Shown here: one piece after another, positions 8,180-17,922 of the stretch | Layout: each line of letters starts with the position of its first letter | Position numbering within the stretch: the stretch's first letter is position 1 | NCBI RefSeq assembly: GCF_012726235.1 | Contig: NZ_JAASAH010000001.1 | Location: 186,001 to 250,000, forward strand | DNA length: 64,000 nucleotides | Direction of reading: 5' to 3' | Origin: Streptomyces sp. HNM0574 | GTDB taxonomy: Bacteria > Actinomycetota > Actinomycetes > Streptomycetales > Streptomycetaceae | The notes under the pieces: generated by a model | What the model was told of the DNA's origin: nothing | Database searches by the model: none | What the model saw: the letters and a program-made list of their open reading frames with translations, nothing else | Made by a program: the position numbers and the translations under genes

Positions 8180-9283
8180 ATGAACGCGTATCCGCGTCGC
8201 GTCGTCTTCTCGGCGACCGCCATATGCCTGGCTGTTTCGCTCTCCGCCTGCGGAAAGGCGGGCGGCGGTGACGGCGCCGAAGACGGCGCGGGAGGGGACG
8301 GCAAGTCCATCGGCCTGCTGCTTCCGGAGAACAAGACCACCCGTTACGAAACCTTCGACCGCCCGCTCATCGAGAAGAAGATCAAATCCCTCTGCTCGGA
8401 CTGCGAAGTGCGGTACAACAACGCCACGCAGGACACCGAGACGCAGAAGAAGCAGTTCGACGCGCTGATCACCCAGGGCGTCAAGGTGATCATTCTGGAC
8501 GCGGTGAACGCCGAGGCCACGAAATCCTGGGTCGACCGCGCGGCCAGGAAGGGCGTCAAGGTCGTCGCCTACGACCGGCTGGCCGAGGGGGACATCTCCG
8601 CGTACGTCTCCTACGACAACGAGGAGATCGGCCGCCTCCAAGGGCAGGGCCTCGTACGGGCGTTGGGCGAGAAGGCCGGGGACAGCCGGATCGTCATGAT
8701 CAACGGTTCGCCGACCGACCCGAACGCCGCGCTCTACAAGAAGGGCGCCCACTCGGTCCTCGACAAGAAGACCGGCGAGATCGTCTACGAGCAGGACATC
8801 CCCGACTGGTCGCCGGACGAGGCCAACAAGAAGATGGGCGCGGCGATCACCAAGGTCGGCAAGGACGGGTTCGACGGGGTCTACGCGGCGAACGACGGCA
8901 TGGCCGGCGGCGTCGCCACGGCGATGAAGAAGTCCGGCGTCCAGGACGTCCCGCTGGGCGGCCAGGACGCCGAACTCGCGGGCCTGCAGCGGATCGTGAA
9001 GGGTGATCAGGACTTCACGGTCTACAAGGCGATCAAGCCGGAGGCCGAGACGGCGGCGGCGATCGCGGTCAAGCTGCTCAAGGGCGGCGACATCGGGAAG
9101 CTGGCCCCGGAGCGGACCGACAGCAAGAGCGCCCGCGATATCCCGGCGAAGCTGTACGACGCGGAGATCGTGACCCGGGACAACATCAAGGACACGGTCG
9201 TCAAGGACAAGGTCTACACGCCCCGCCAGATCTGCGACGGCAAGCAGCTCGCCAAGGCCTGCGCGGACGCGGGCCTGCTGTAG
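8180..9283 (+). CDS. xylF: XylF: xylose ABC transporter substrate-binding lipoprotein
   Basis: This 367-residue periplasmic-binding-protein-like sugar receptor (type 1 fold) starts with a lipoprotein signal ending LSAC at residues 21-24. Sequence stretches such as IGLLLPENKT and GVYAANDGMAGG are characteristic of the XylF/ribose-binding group. The ATG at 8180 follows GGGAGG. It heads an operon with an ATPase and a permease. Regulation by the adjacent Rok7B7 is known for the S. coelicolor locus; here it is inferred from synteny. Confidence 0.85.
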   Translation: MNAYPRRVVFSATAICLAVSLSACGKAGGGDGAEDGAGGDGKSIGLLLPENKTTRYETFDRPLIEKKIKSLCSDCEVRYNNATQDTETQKKQFDALITQGVKVIILDAVNAEATKSWVDRAARKGVKVVAYDRLAEGDISAYVSYDNEEIGRLQGQGLVRALGEKAGDSRIVMINGSPTDPNAALYKKGAHSVLDKKTGEIVYEQDIPDWSPDEANKKMGAAITKVGKDGFDGVYAANDGMAGGVATAMKKSGVQDVPLGGQDAELAGLQRIVKGDQDFTVYKAIKPEAETAAAIAVKLLKGGDIGKLAPERTDSKSARDIPAKLYDAEIVTRDNIKDTVVKDKVYTPRQICDGKQLAKACADAGLL

Positions 9284-9386
9284 CCGCCCCGTCCCTGTCC
9301 AAGTCCCGTACCCCGCAAGCCCGTTCCGCAGTACGCCCGTGCCCGGCGGGGGCAGCAGCGCGCCCCCGCAGATCGGAGTTGGCCCC

Positions 9387-10283
9387 GTGCCGAACGAACC
9401 CGCACCCGAAGAATCCCCGCCGCCCGCGCCGTCCCCGTCCTACGCGCAGGTGCCGCCCGCGCGGCCCGGCGGGGACGACGGGCCCGTGCTGGCGCTGCGC
9501 GGGGTGTCCAAGCGGTTCGGCGCCGTGCAGGCGCTGACCGATGTCGACCTGGAGATCCGGGCCGGTGAGGTCGTCGCGCTCGTCGGCGACAACGGCGCCG
9601 GGAAGTCCACGCTGGTCAAGACTGTCGCCGGGGTGCACGGCGTCGACGGGGGCCGCGTCGAGTGGCGCGGCCGGCCCGTCACGATCGGCCGGCCGCACGA
9701 CGCGCAGCACCTCGGAATCGCCACCGTGTACCAGGACCTGGCGCTCTGCGACAACCTCGACGTCGTCGCCAACCTCTTCCTCGGCAGCGAACTGCGGGGC
9801 CGGGGCGGGGTGCTGGACGAGATCGCGATGGAGAAGCGGGCCAAGGAGCTGCTGGACACCCTGTCCATCCGGATTCCGAGCGTCCGGATTCCCGTCGCGG
9901 CGCTCTCCGGCGGGCAGCGGCAGGTCGTCGCGATCGCCCGCGCGCTGATCGGCGACCCGTCCGTGGTGATCCTGGACGAGCCGACGGCGGCGCTCGGCGT
10001 GGAGCAGACGGCGCAGGTGCTCGACCTCGTCGAGCGGCTCCGCGAACGGGGCCTCGGCGTGCTGCTGATCAGCCACAACATGGCCGACGTGCAGGCCGTC
10101 GCCGACCGGGTCGCGGTGCTGCGGCTCGGCCGGAACAACGGCGTCTTCCCCGTGGCGGGCACCTCGCACGAGACGGTCGTCGCCGCGATCACCGGCGCCT
10201 CCGACAACGCGGTCACCCGCCGCCGCGCCCGCACGGCGACGCCGGAGCAAGCGACCGAACCCGCACCGGAGGGGGAGCAGTGA
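9387..10283 (+). CDS. xylG: XylG: xylose ABC transporter ATP-binding protein
   Basis: This 298-residue ABC ATPase carries Walker A GDNGAGKST, signature LSGGQRQ and Walker B VVILDEP. It has one nucleotide-binding module, whereas E. coli XylG has two fused ones; single-module forms are usual in actinobacteria. An N-terminal Pro/Ala-rich tail of about 30 residues precedes the domain. I chose GTG 9387, which has GGAG 8 bp upstream; an in-frame GTG at 9339 lacks a ribosome site. Its stop overlaps the xylH start by 4 bases. Confidence 0.85.
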   Translation: MPNEPAPEESPPPAPSPSYAQVPPARPGGDDGPVLALRGVSKRFGAVQALTDVDLEIRAGEVVALVGDNGAGKSTLVKTVAGVHGVDGGRVEWRGRPVTIGRPHDAQHLGIATVYQDLALCDNLDVVANLFLGSELRGRGGVLDEIAMEKRAKELLDTLSIRIPSVRIPVAALSGGQRQVVAIARALIGDPSVVILDEPTAALGVEQTAQVLDLVERLRERGLGVLLISHNMADVQAVADRVAVLRLGRNNGVFPVAGTSHETVVAAITGASDNAVTRRRARTATPEQATEPAPEGEQ

Positions 10284-11551
10284 GCGACAGCCTGACCAGG
10301 AGCACGGACGGCGAGCGAGCCCGGGAGGAGGCGGGCGCCCCCGATCCGCGGCTGCTGGTGCGCGAGGCGGGGCTCGCCGGGTACTGGGGCGCGCTGCGGC
10401 GCCGGGTGCGCGGGGGCGAGCTGGGCTCGCTGCCGGTCGTCGTTGGCCTGATCGTCATCGCCGTGGTCTTCCAGTCCCTGAACCCGAGCTTCCTCTCGGC
10501 GGGGAGCCTGAGCGACATCGGGGTCTACATCGCGGGCACCGGGATCATGGCGACCGGCATCGTCTTCGTCCTCCTTCTGGGCGAGATCGACCTGTCCGTG
10601 GGGTCCGTCGCCGGGGTGGGTGCCGCCGTCTGGGCGGTGCTGAGCGTGACGCATGGGGTCGCCGACTGGCTCGCGGTGCTGCTCGCGATCGGCGCCGGGC
10701 TGGTGATCGGCGCGCTGCACGGGTTCTTCTTCGCCAGGGTCGGCGTCCCCGCCTTCGTCGTGACACTGGCCGGATTTCTCGGCTGGAGCGGGCTGCAGAT
10801 CTGGCTCATGGGCGAGGAAGGCAGCATCACCACCCCCGAGGGCAGCATCGTCGAGCACCTGACCGGCTTCTACTTCTCGGACATCTCCGCCGCCTACGGG
10901 CTCGCCCTCGCCGCCGTCCTGGTGTACGGCGGGACGCGGCTGGCGGACGCGCGGCGGCGCTCGGCCGCGGGGCTGCCCGCGCCGCCGCCGGCCGAGACGC
11001 TGCTGCGTACGGCGCTGATGGCGCTGCTCGCCTTCGCCGCGGCGTACGTGCTCAATCAGTCCCGCGGGCTGCCGCTGGCGCTGGTGCTGTTCCTGGCGGT
11101 GCTGGTCGTCGCGGATTTCGTGGTGCGGCGTACGACGTACGGGCGGCGGATCTTCGCCGTCGGCGGGAACGCGGAGGCGGCGCGGCGGGCCGGGGTGAAC
11201 GTGGAGGCGGTGCGGATCTCGGTGTTCGCCGTCGCGGGGATGCTGGCGGCCTTCGGCGGGCTGTTCATCGCGAGCCTCTCGGGCGGCGCGACGAAGAGCC
11301 TGGGCGCGGGGAACACCCTGATGAACGTGATCGCGGCGGCGGTCATCGGCGGTACCAGCCTGTTCGGCGGCAGGGGCAGGATCTGGTCGGCGCTGCTGGG
11401 CATCCTGGTGATCCAGTCGATTCAGCAGGGGCTGAATCTGCTCGGTATGGCCAGCGAGATCCAGTTCATGATCACGGGTGCGGTGCTGCTGGCGGCCGTC
11501 GTGATCGACTCCGTCTCCCGGCGTACCCAGAAGACCGCGGGCCGCACGTAG
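10280..11551 (+). CDS. xylH: XylH: xylose ABC transporter permease
   Basis: This 423-residue membrane permease of the ribose/xylose (BPD_transp_2) family has about ten hydrophobic segments, the loop GEIDLSVGS after the third segment and AVIGGTSLFGGRG near the C-terminus, both family hallmarks. The GTG start overlaps the xylG stop (GTGA), so it is translationally coupled. It is the last gene of xylFGH and is followed by a 14-bp perfect hairpin. Confidence 0.88.
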   Translation: MSDSLTRSTDGERAREEAGAPDPRLLVREAGLAGYWGALRRRVRGGELGSLPVVVGLIVIAVVFQSLNPSFLSAGSLSDIGVYIAGTGIMATGIVFVLLLGEIDLSVGSVAGVGAAVWAVLSVTHGVADWLAVLLAIGAGLVIGALHGFFFARVGVPAFVVTLAGFLGWSGLQIWLMGEEGSITTPEGSIVEHLTGFYFSDISAAYGLALAAVLVYGGTRLADARRRSAAGLPAPPPAETLLRTALMALLAFAAAYVLNQSRGLPLALVLFLAVLVVADFVVRRTTYGRRIFAVGGNAEAARRAGVNVEAVRISVFAVAGMLAAFGGLFIASLSGGATKSLGAGNTLMNVIAAAVIGGTSLFGGRGRIWSALLGILVIQSIQQGLNLLGMASEIQFMITGAVLLAAVVIDSVSRRTQKTAGRT

Positions 11552-11864
11552 CGCCCCGCGCCCGGCCCCGCGCACGCCCCTCGGGGGCGCCCGGGCGTGC
11601 GCGGGGGAGTGCGGCGGAGCGCGGAACCTCGGATTGCATCGGCTACCGGGCAACCGCGGGGCCCCGGGCGCGCGTCTGGTGGCTCGTACGGAAGATCGGG
11701 ACGTGGGTACGGGGGCCCGTGTGCCCGCTCCGGAGGGACGGCCGATCGCGTGACGGGGATCGCACGGCCGGATGCCCCGCCATCCAGGCGGAACATTAGA
11801 CTCGACGGATCGGCACACAAGCTCTCGATCGCTCGCCAGTGACAGCGACAGCAAGGAGGCACGG
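11552..11864 (+). other. Intergenic region xylH to dxs
   Basis: It holds the xylH terminator and the dxs promoter region. A good -10 box TAGACT at 11797-11802 would give a leader of about 55 bases. No clear -35 box and no gene are seen. Confidence 0.45.
11566..11606 (+). terminator. Terminator of xylFGH
   Basis: A perfect 14-bp stem (11566-11579 with 11593-11606) with a 13-base loop lies 14 bp after the xylH stop. Confidence 0.75.
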
Positions 11865-13781
11865 GTGGCGTTGCTGACCCGCATCACGGGACCACGTGAT
11901 CTCGACCCGCTCAGTCCGGAGCAGCTCGAAGAGCTTGCGGCAGAAATTCGGACATTCCTCGTCGAATCGGTCTCGAAGACCGGTGGTCACCTGGGGCCCA
12001 ACCTCGGCGTGGTGGAGTTGACGATCGCCCTGCACCGGGCCTTCGACTCCCCCCGGGACAAGGTGCTCTGGGACACCGGGCACCAGTCCTACGTGCACAA
12101 GCTGCTCACGGGCCGTCAGGACTTCTCGGCGCTGCGCGCCAGGGGCGGCATGTCCGGCTACCCCTCGCGCGCCGAGTCCGAGCACGACGTCATCGAGAAC
12201 AGCCACGCCTCCACCGTCCTCGGCTGGGCCGACGGCATCGCGAAGGCGAACGAGCTGCGCGAGACGGGCGACCACGTCGTCGCCGTCATCGGTGACGGCG
12301 CCCTCACCGGCGGCATGGCCTGGGAGGCGCTGAACAACATCGCCGCCGCCCAGGACCGCCCGCTGGTCATCGTCGTCAACGACAACGAGCGCTCGTACGC
12401 GCCGACCATCGGCGGCCTCGCCGACCACCTGGCGACGCTGCGCACCACCGACGGGTACGAGCGCTTCCTCGCCCGCGGCAAGGAGGTCCTCAACCGGACC
12501 CCGGTCGTCGGCCGGCCGCTGTACGAGACGCTGCACGGCGCCAAGAAGGGCCTGAAGGACTTCATCGCCCCGCAGGGCATGTTCGAGGACCTCGGCCTGA
12601 AGTACGTCGGCCCGATCGACGGCCACGACGTCACCGCCGTCGAGTCCGCGCTCCAGCGCGCCAAGCGCTTCGGCGGCCCCGTCCTGGTGCACTGCCTCAC
12701 CGAGAAGGGCCGCGGCTACCAGCCGGCCCGCCAGGACGAGGCGGACCAGATGCACGCCGTCGGCGTCATCCACCCGGACACCGGCCTGCCGGTCAAGTCC
12801 TCGGGCGCCGACTGGACTTCGGTCTTCAGCGACGAGATGGTCAAGCTCGGCCGCGAGCGCGAGGACGTCGTCGCGATCACCGCGGCGATGATGCGTCCGG
12901 TCGGACTGCACGAGTTCGCGCAGGAGTTCCCCGACCGCGTCTACGACGTCGGCATCGCCGAGCAGCACGCGGCGGTCTCCGCCGCCGGTCTCGCCACCGG
13001 CGGGCTGCACCCGGTCTTCGCGGTCTACGCGACCTTCCTCAACCGCGCCTTCGACCAGCTGCTGATGGACGTGGCGCTGCACGAGTGCGGGGTCACCTTC
13101 GTGCTCGACCGGGCCGGGGTCACCGGCTCGGACGGCGCCTCGCACAACGGCATGTGGGACATGTCGATCCTCCAGTGCGTCCCGGGGCTCCGGCTCGCCG
13201 CGCCGCGCGACGCCGACCAGGTGCGCGCCCAGCTGCGCGAGGCCGTCGACGTCGAGAACGCGCCGACCGTCGTCCGGTACTCGAAGGGCGCCGTCGGCCC
13301 CGCCGTCCCCTCCGTCGGCCGCGTCGGCGGCATGGACCTGCTGCGCAAGGCCGGGACGCAGCGGCCCGACGTGCTGCTGGTCTCGGTCGGCGCGCTGGCG
13401 CCGATGTGCCTGGAGATCGCCGACCTGCTGAAGAAGCAGGGCATCTCGACGACGGTCGTCGACCCGCGCTGGGTCAAGCCCGTCGACGAGGAGCTGCCGC
13501 CGCTGGCCGACCAGCACCGCGTCGTCGTCACCGTCGAGGACAACTGCCGCGCCGGCGGCGTCGGTTCGGCCGTCGCGCAGGCGCTGCGGGACGCGGGCGT
13601 GGACGTGCCGCTGCGCGACTTCGGCATCCCGGACCGCTTCCTCGACCACGGCTCCCGCAAGGAGGTCATGGCCGAGGTCGGTCTGACGGCCCCGGACATC
13701 GCCCGCCAGGTCACGGGCCTCGTCTCCCGCCTCGACGGCGCGGACGACCCGGAGCGCACCCCGGAGGCCGCGCGCGACTGA
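11865..13781 (+). CDS. dxs: 1-deoxy-D-xylulose-5-phosphate synthase
   Basis: This 638-residue thiamine-diphosphate enzyme condenses pyruvate with glyceraldehyde-3-phosphate, the first step of the MEP isoprenoid pathway. Visible features are the N-terminal GGHLGPNLG, the TPP/Mg motif [16 protein letters not shown] (about residues 143-158), the transketolase middle domain with IAEQHAA and DRAG, and the C-terminal transketolase domain. Start GTG 11865 has AAGGAGG 5 bp upstream; the 31-codon extension of the open frame lacks such a site. It is transcribed alone between two strong terminators. Confidence 0.95.
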   Translation: MALLTRITGPRDLDPLSPEQLEELAAEIRTFLVESVSKTGGHLGPNLGVVELTIALHRAFDSPRDKVLWDTGHQSYVHKLLTGRQDFSALRARGGMSGYPSRAESEHDVIENSHASTVLGWADGIAKANELRETGDHVVAVIGDGALTGGMAWEALNNIAAAQDRPLVIVVNDNERSYAPTIGGLADHLATLRTTDGYERFLARGKEVLNRTPVVGRPLYETLHGAKKGLKDFIAPQGMFEDLGLKYVGPIDGHDVTAVESALQRAKRFGGPVLVHCLTEKGRGYQPARQDEADQMHAVGVIHPDTGLPVKSSGADWTSVFSDEMVKLGREREDVVAITAAMMRPVGLHEFAQEFPDRVYDVGIAEQHAAVSAAGLATGGLHPVFAVYATFLNRAFDQLLMDVALHECGVTFVLDRAGVTGSDGASHNGMWDMSILQCVPGLRLAAPRDADQVRAQLREAVDVENAPTVVRYSKGAVGPAVPSVGRVGGMDLLRKAGTQRPDVLLVSVGALAPMCLEIADLLKKQGISTTVVDPRWVKPVDEELPPLADQHRVVVTVEDNCRAGGVGSAVAQALRDAGVDVPLRDFGIPDRFLDHGSRKEVMAEVGLTAPDIARQVTGLVSRLDGADDPERTPEAARD

Positions 13782-13802
13782 CCGGTCCGCCGCGAGAACC
13801 CG

Positions 13803-13845
13803 ACGCCGGTGCGGCGGGAGGAACCCCCTCCCGCCGCACCGGCGT
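13803..13845 (+). terminator. Terminator of dxs
   Basis: A perfect 19-bp stem (13803-13821 with 13827-13845) with a 5-base loop, followed by TT, lies 21 bp after the dxs stop. It is one of the strongest hairpins in the window. Confidence 0.85.
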
Positions 13846-13998
13846 TTCGCGTTCCCGTGCCCCGCGGCCGGCCCCGTCGTCCGCCGCTGCGCCCATCGGG
13901 TGAAGACGCCGCCGCCCTGCACCGGACGTACGCCCGGCCCGCGCCACGGTGCGGATCATGGGGCCTCTTGCCGGTCGAGCGCGTCGCGGAGGATGCCG

Positions 13999-15498
13999 AT
14001 GAACAGCACGGACCCACCCCCACCACCCAGCGGACTCTTCCGCACCAAGACCGTCGAGCAGTCCATCCAGGACACCGAGGAACCCGACCACGCGCTGAAG
14101 AAGTCGCTCAGCGCCTTCGACCTCATCGTCTACGGCGTCGGCGTCGTCATCGGCACCGGGATCTTCGTCGTCACCGGCACGGTCGCGAAGGAGTACGCGG
14201 GCCCGGCGGTGGCGGTGTCCTTCGCCGTGGCCGCGCTCGTCTGCGGCCTCGCGGCGCTCTGCTACGCCGAGTTCGCCTCCACCGTCCCGGTCGCCGGCTC
14301 CGCCTACACCTTCGCCTACGCCTCGCTCGGCGAACTGCCCGCCTGGATCATCGGCTGGGACCTGGTGCTGGAACTGGCCCTCGGCGCCGCGACCGTCGCG
14401 GGCGGCTGGTCCCAGTACATGACCGCGCTGCTCGGCAACATCGGCGTCTCCGTCCCGGAGCAACTCACCCACTCCGGCGACGACTTCGGCTTCGACCTGC
14501 TCGCCGCGCTGCTGGTGATGGTGCTCACGGCGGTGCTCATCGTCGGCATGAAACTCTCGGCGCGGGTGACGTCCGTCGTGGTCTCGGTCAAGGTGACGGT
14601 GGTGCTGCTGGTCATCGTCGCGGGCGCGTTCTACGTCACCGGCGACAACTACACGCCGTTCGTGCCGCCCGCCGAGCCGGTGGACGCGGGCACCTCGGGG
14701 CTGATGTCGCCGCTGGCCGAGCTGCTGTTCGGCTTCACGCCCTCGCAGTTCGGCGTGATGGGCATCTTCTCCGCGGCCGCCGTCGTCTTCTTCGCCTTCA
14801 TCGGCTTCGACGTCGTCGCCACCGCGGCGGAGGAGACCAAGGTGCCCCAACGCGACCTGCCGCGCGGCATCTTCGGCTCGCTCGCCATCTGCACCCTGCT
14901 GTACGTCGCGGTCTCGCTCGTCGTCACGGGCATGGAGAAGTACTCCGAGCTGGAGGGCGACGCGCCGCTCGCGAACGCGTTCAAGAGCGTGGGCGCACCC
15001 TTCTTCTCCGGGGTGATCTCCTTCGGCGCGGCCGTCGGCCTCACCTCCGTCGTGATGATCCTGCTGCTCGGCCAGACCCGGGTGTTCTTCGCCATGAGCC
15101 GGGACGGCCTGCTGCCGCGCACCTTCTCCCGCACCCACCCCACCTTCGGCACGCCGTACCGCTCGACCCTGCTGCTCGGCACCCTCGTCGCCCTCATCAG
15201 CGGCTTCTTCACCGTCACCGAACTCACCGAAATGGTGAACATCGGCACCCTGTTCGCGTTCGTCGTCGTCGCCCTCGGCATCGTCCTGCTCCGCAGGTCC
15301 CGGCCGAACCTGCCCCGCGCCTTCCGCACCCCCTGGGTCCCGCTGCTGCCGCTGCTGTCGGTGCTGGCCTCGTTCTGGCTGATGCTCAACCTCAGCGTGG
15401 AGACGTGGATGCGGTTCGCGATCTGGATGGCGCTCGGCGTGATGATCTACGCGCTGTACGGCCGGAACCACAGCCGGGTCCGCCGCGCCGCCGAGTGA
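13999..15498 (+). CDS. APC family amino acid permease
   Basis: This 499-residue inner-membrane transporter has about 12 hydrophobic segments. The first segment contains GVGVVIGTGIFVVTG, the substrate-binding signature of cationic-amino-acid and related APC transporters (YfnA/CAT-like). Later motifs FIGFDVVATAAEE and QTRVFFAMSRDGLLP confirm the subfamily. The ATG at 13999 has GGAGG 6 bp upstream, while the in-frame ATG at 13993 abuts the ribosome site. It is monocistronic. The substrate cannot be read from the sequence; a basic or branched-chain amino acid is likely. Confidence 0.85.
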   Translation: MNSTDPPPPPSGLFRTKTVEQSIQDTEEPDHALKKSLSAFDLIVYGVGVVIGTGIFVVTGTVAKEYAGPAVAVSFAVAALVCGLAALCYAEFASTVPVAGSAYTFAYASLGELPAWIIGWDLVLELALGAATVAGGWSQYMTALLGNIGVSVPEQLTHSGDDFGFDLLAALLVMVLTAVLIVGMKLSARVTSVVVSVKVTVVLLVIVAGAFYVTGDNYTPFVPPAEPVDAGTSGLMSPLAELLFGFTPSQFGVMGIFSAAAVVFFAFIGFDVVATAAEETKVPQRDLPRGIFGSLAICTLLYVAVSLVVTGMEKYSELEGDAPLANAFKSVGAPFFSGVISFGAAVGLTSVVMILLLGQTRVFFAMSRDGLLPRTFSRTHPTFGTPYRSTLLLGTLVALISGFFTVTELTEMVNIGTLFAFVVVALGIVLLRRSRPNLPRAFRTPWVPLLPLLSVLASFWLMLNLSVETWMRFAIWMALGVMIYALYGRNHSRVRRAAE

Positions 15499-15533
15499 CC
15501 GACCCTCGTCGGGAGCGGCCCCCCCGTGCCGGA

Positions 15534-15539
15534 TAACTT
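15534..15539 (+). promoter_or_regulatory. -10 box of a leaderless transcript
   Basis: TAACTT fits TANNNT and ends 6 bp before the ATG at 15546, which would therefore be the transcription start. No Shine-Dalgarno sequence is present. Confidence 0.5.
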
Positions 15540-15545
15540 GGGGCC

Positions 15546-17084
15546 ATGCCGCAGCCGCGTCCCTCCTCCGAGTCGCTGCGTCCGCGCGCGGGAGCGGGAC
15601 TGCCCGCGCAGCGCGCCCGGACGGGCACCCGGAACCGGGACGAACGCTGGCCCGGCGGGGACGGACCGTTCTGGCCCCGGCTGCTGCCCCTCCTCGCGCT
15701 GCTGACCGTCCTCACCCGGCTGCCCTCCCTCGCCCGCCCGGTGTGGAACCCGGACGAGGGCTTCCTCGCCACCCAGGCCCGCCGGCTCGCACACGGCGGC
15801 TCCCTCTACGACACCGTCGTCGACCGCAAACCGCCGCTCCTTCCGCTGCTGTACGAGCTGGCGTTCGCGCTGTTCGGGGACGGCTCGCTGTGGCCGCTGA
15901 AGGCCCTGGCCGCCGGCGCCGTCCTCGCCGGCGCGGTGCTCGCCGCCTCGCTGGCCCGCCGCCGGTGGGGCGAGCGCGCGGGCCGGATCGCGGGCGTGCT
16001 GTACGTGACGGCCTCGGTCGGCCTCAACCCGGAGGACACCCAGGCGGCGACCTTCGAGGTGTTCATGCTGCCCTGGACGGTCGCCGCCGTCTGGTGCGCC
16101 GACCGCGGGAGATGGACCCGCGCGGGGCTCTGCGTGGCGGCCGCCGCGCTCTCGAAGCAGACCGGCGGCGCGGCGCTGGTCCCGGTGCTCGCGCTGCTCT
16201 GGCAGCACCGGGCCCTGCCGCGCGCCTGGGCGAGGACCCTCGCCGGTGCGGCACTTCCCGTGCTCGCCGCCGCCCTCGCCTACGGCGTCGGCGACTTCCT
16301 CTACTGGACGGCGACCGGCTCGGGCGACTACCTCTCGGCCGAGGGCTCCGGGCTGCGCGCGCTCGGACGCGCCCTCGCGAGCGCGGGGGTGCTCACGCTC
16401 GCCTGCGCGCCCGCGCTGTACGCCCTCGTGCACGCCGTCCTGGTCCGCCGCGAGCGGCTGCCGGGCACCGCCGACGTCTGGCTGTGGCTGGCGAGTTCGG
16501 CCGGCGCCGCGACCGTCGGCTTCCAGTTCTACGGGCACTACTTCCTCCAGCTCGTCCCGCCCCTGGCGCTGCTCGGCGCCGCGGCCCTGGACACCCTGCG
16601 GCCCCGCGCCGTCACCACGGCGCTCGCCCTCACCGGCGCCCTCGCCACCGCCTTCACCGCCTGGGGCCTGGCCGCGCCCCGCGACGAACTCGACCACCAG
16701 CAGCGCCTCGCCGCCGTCGTCCGCGCCCGCACCGCGCCGGACGACACCGTCCTGCTGTGGGGCATGCACCCGGAGGGCTACTGGTTCTCCGGGCGCACTC
16801 CCGCCTCGCGCTACCTCACCGCCGGCTTCCTCACCAACTTCAGCGGCGGGCGCGGCGGTTCACGCGTCGGCGAGGAGCACGCCATGCCGGGCGCCTGGCA
16901 GCACCTGCGCGGCGAACTGCGCCGCAACCCGCCCACCCTGATCGTCGACGACTCCCGAGGCGCCCCCTACGGCCCCGCACACCTGCCCACCCTCCGCACC
17001 CACCTGAAGCACCACTACGCCCCGGAGACCACGGTCGACGGCGCGGTGCTGTACCGGTACACGGGGTCGGCCACCGGGCGCTGA
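15546..17084 (+). CDS. Membrane glycosyltransferase, GT39/ArnT-like (GT-C fold)
   Basis: This 512-residue protein has a polar N-terminal tail, about ten membrane segments and a soluble C-terminus. The first extracytoplasmic loop contains NPDEGFLA, matching the Asp-Glu motif of GT-C enzymes that use polyprenyl-phosphate sugars, and is followed by DRKPPLLPLLYEL. Acceptor and sugar are unknown. The gene looks leaderless: TAACTT (15534-15539) sits 6 bp before the ATG and no ribosome site is present. It lies 47 bp after the permease but probably has its own promoter. Confidence 0.75.
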   Translation: MPQPRPSSESLRPRAGAGLPAQRARTGTRNRDERWPGGDGPFWPRLLPLLALLTVLTRLPSLARPVWNPDEGFLATQARRLAHGGSLYDTVVDRKPPLLPLLYELAFALFGDGSLWPLKALAAGAVLAGAVLAASLARRRWGERAGRIAGVLYVTASVGLNPEDTQAATFEVFMLPWTVAAVWCADRGRWTRAGLCVAAAALSKQTGGAALVPVLALLWQHRALPRAWARTLAGAALPVLAAALAYGVGDFLYWTATGSGDYLSAEGSGLRALGRALASAGVLTLACAPALYALVHAVLVRRERLPGTADVWLWLASSAGAATVGFQFYGHYFLQLVPPLALLGAAALDTLRPRAVTTALALTGALATAFTAWGLAAPRDELDHQQRLAAVVRARTAPDDTVLLWGMHPEGYWFSGRTPASRYLTAGFLTNFSGGRGGSRVGEEHAMPGAWQHLRGELRRNPPTLIVDDSRGAPYGPAHLPTLRTHLKHHYAPETTVDGAVLYRYTGSATGR

Positions 17085-17140
17085 CGCCGCGCTGACGCCG
17101 CGCGGTGACGGAGCGCGGGGCTCCGGGGGAGCATGGGGGC

Positions 17141-17818
17141 ATGCAGAGCGATCTCTTCAAGGACGCGTACCTGGCGCAGCCGGCCACGGCACCGGGGATG
17201 TCCCTCCAGAACGGCAAGTCGATCAAGTACGCGGTGAACGGCGAGTGTTACGCGCGGCAGGGCGCCATGGTGGCCTACCGGGGGGACCTCCGGTTCGAGC
17301 GGCAGGGCCAGGGCGTCGGCGGCTACCTCAAGCGCAAGGTCACCGGCGAGGGACTGCCGCTGATGGCGGTGCGCGGCCAGGGCGAGGCGTGGTTCGCGCA
17401 CGAGGCGGCGAGCTGCTTCACCGTCGACCTGGCGCCCGGCGACGCGCTCAGCCTCAACGGCCGCCACGTCCTGGTCTTCGACGCCTCGCTGTCCTACGAG
17501 GTCTCCATGGTCAAGGGCGCCGGGATGACCGGCGGCGGCCTGTTCAACAGCGTCTTCACCGGCCACGGCAGGCTCGGGCTGACCTGTGAGGGCGAGCCGA
17601 TCGTGATCCCCGTGAGCCCGCAGGCCCCGGTCTACGTGGACACCGACGCCGTCGTCGGCTGGAGTGCCCAGCTGCGGACCTCGCTGCACCGTTCGCAGAG
17701 CGTCGGCTCGATGCTGCGCGGCGGCTCGGGTGAGGCGGTCCAACTCTGCCTGGAGGGCGAGGGCTTCGTCATCGTCCGCCCCAGCGAGCAGCAGCCGCAG
17801 ACGGGCTCGGCCTCCTGA
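17141..17818 (+). CDS. AIM24 family protein
   Basis: This 225-residue soluble protein has no signal or membrane segment. It consists of the TRAP-like beta-sandwich of the AIM24 family, with Gly-rich turns such as GEAWFAHEA and KGAGMTGGGLFNSVFTGHG. Family members occur in bacteria and mitochondria and lack an established biochemical role. The start at ATG 17141 has a G-rich ribosome site upstream; an in-frame ATG at 17105 is possible. It is followed by a terminator shared with the convergent fadB. Confidence 0.75.
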   Translation: MQSDLFKDAYLAQPATAPGMSLQNGKSIKYAVNGECYARQGAMVAYRGDLRFERQGQGVGGYLKRKVTGEGLPLMAVRGQGEAWFAHEAASCFTVDLAPGDALSLNGRHVLVFDASLSYEVSMVKGAGMTGGGLFNSVFTGHGRLGLTCEGEPIVIPVSPQAPVYVDTDAVVGWSAQLRTSLHRSQSVGSMLRGGSGEAVQLCLEGEGFVIVRPSEQQPQTGSAS

Positions 17819-17841
17819 CGGACCCGCCCCGGGAAACACCG

Positions 17842-17882
17842 CGGGCGCCCGCCCGCACCGAAGTGGTGCGGACGGGCGCCCG
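17842..17882. terminator. Bidirectional terminator between AIM24 gene and fadB
   Basis: An 18-bp stem with one mismatch (17842-17859 with 17865-17882) and a 5-base loop lies between two convergent genes and can serve both. Confidence 0.8.
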
Positions 17883-17922
17883 GTACCGTCCGGCGGCCTG
17901 ACCGTCCCGCCGAGGACGGGCC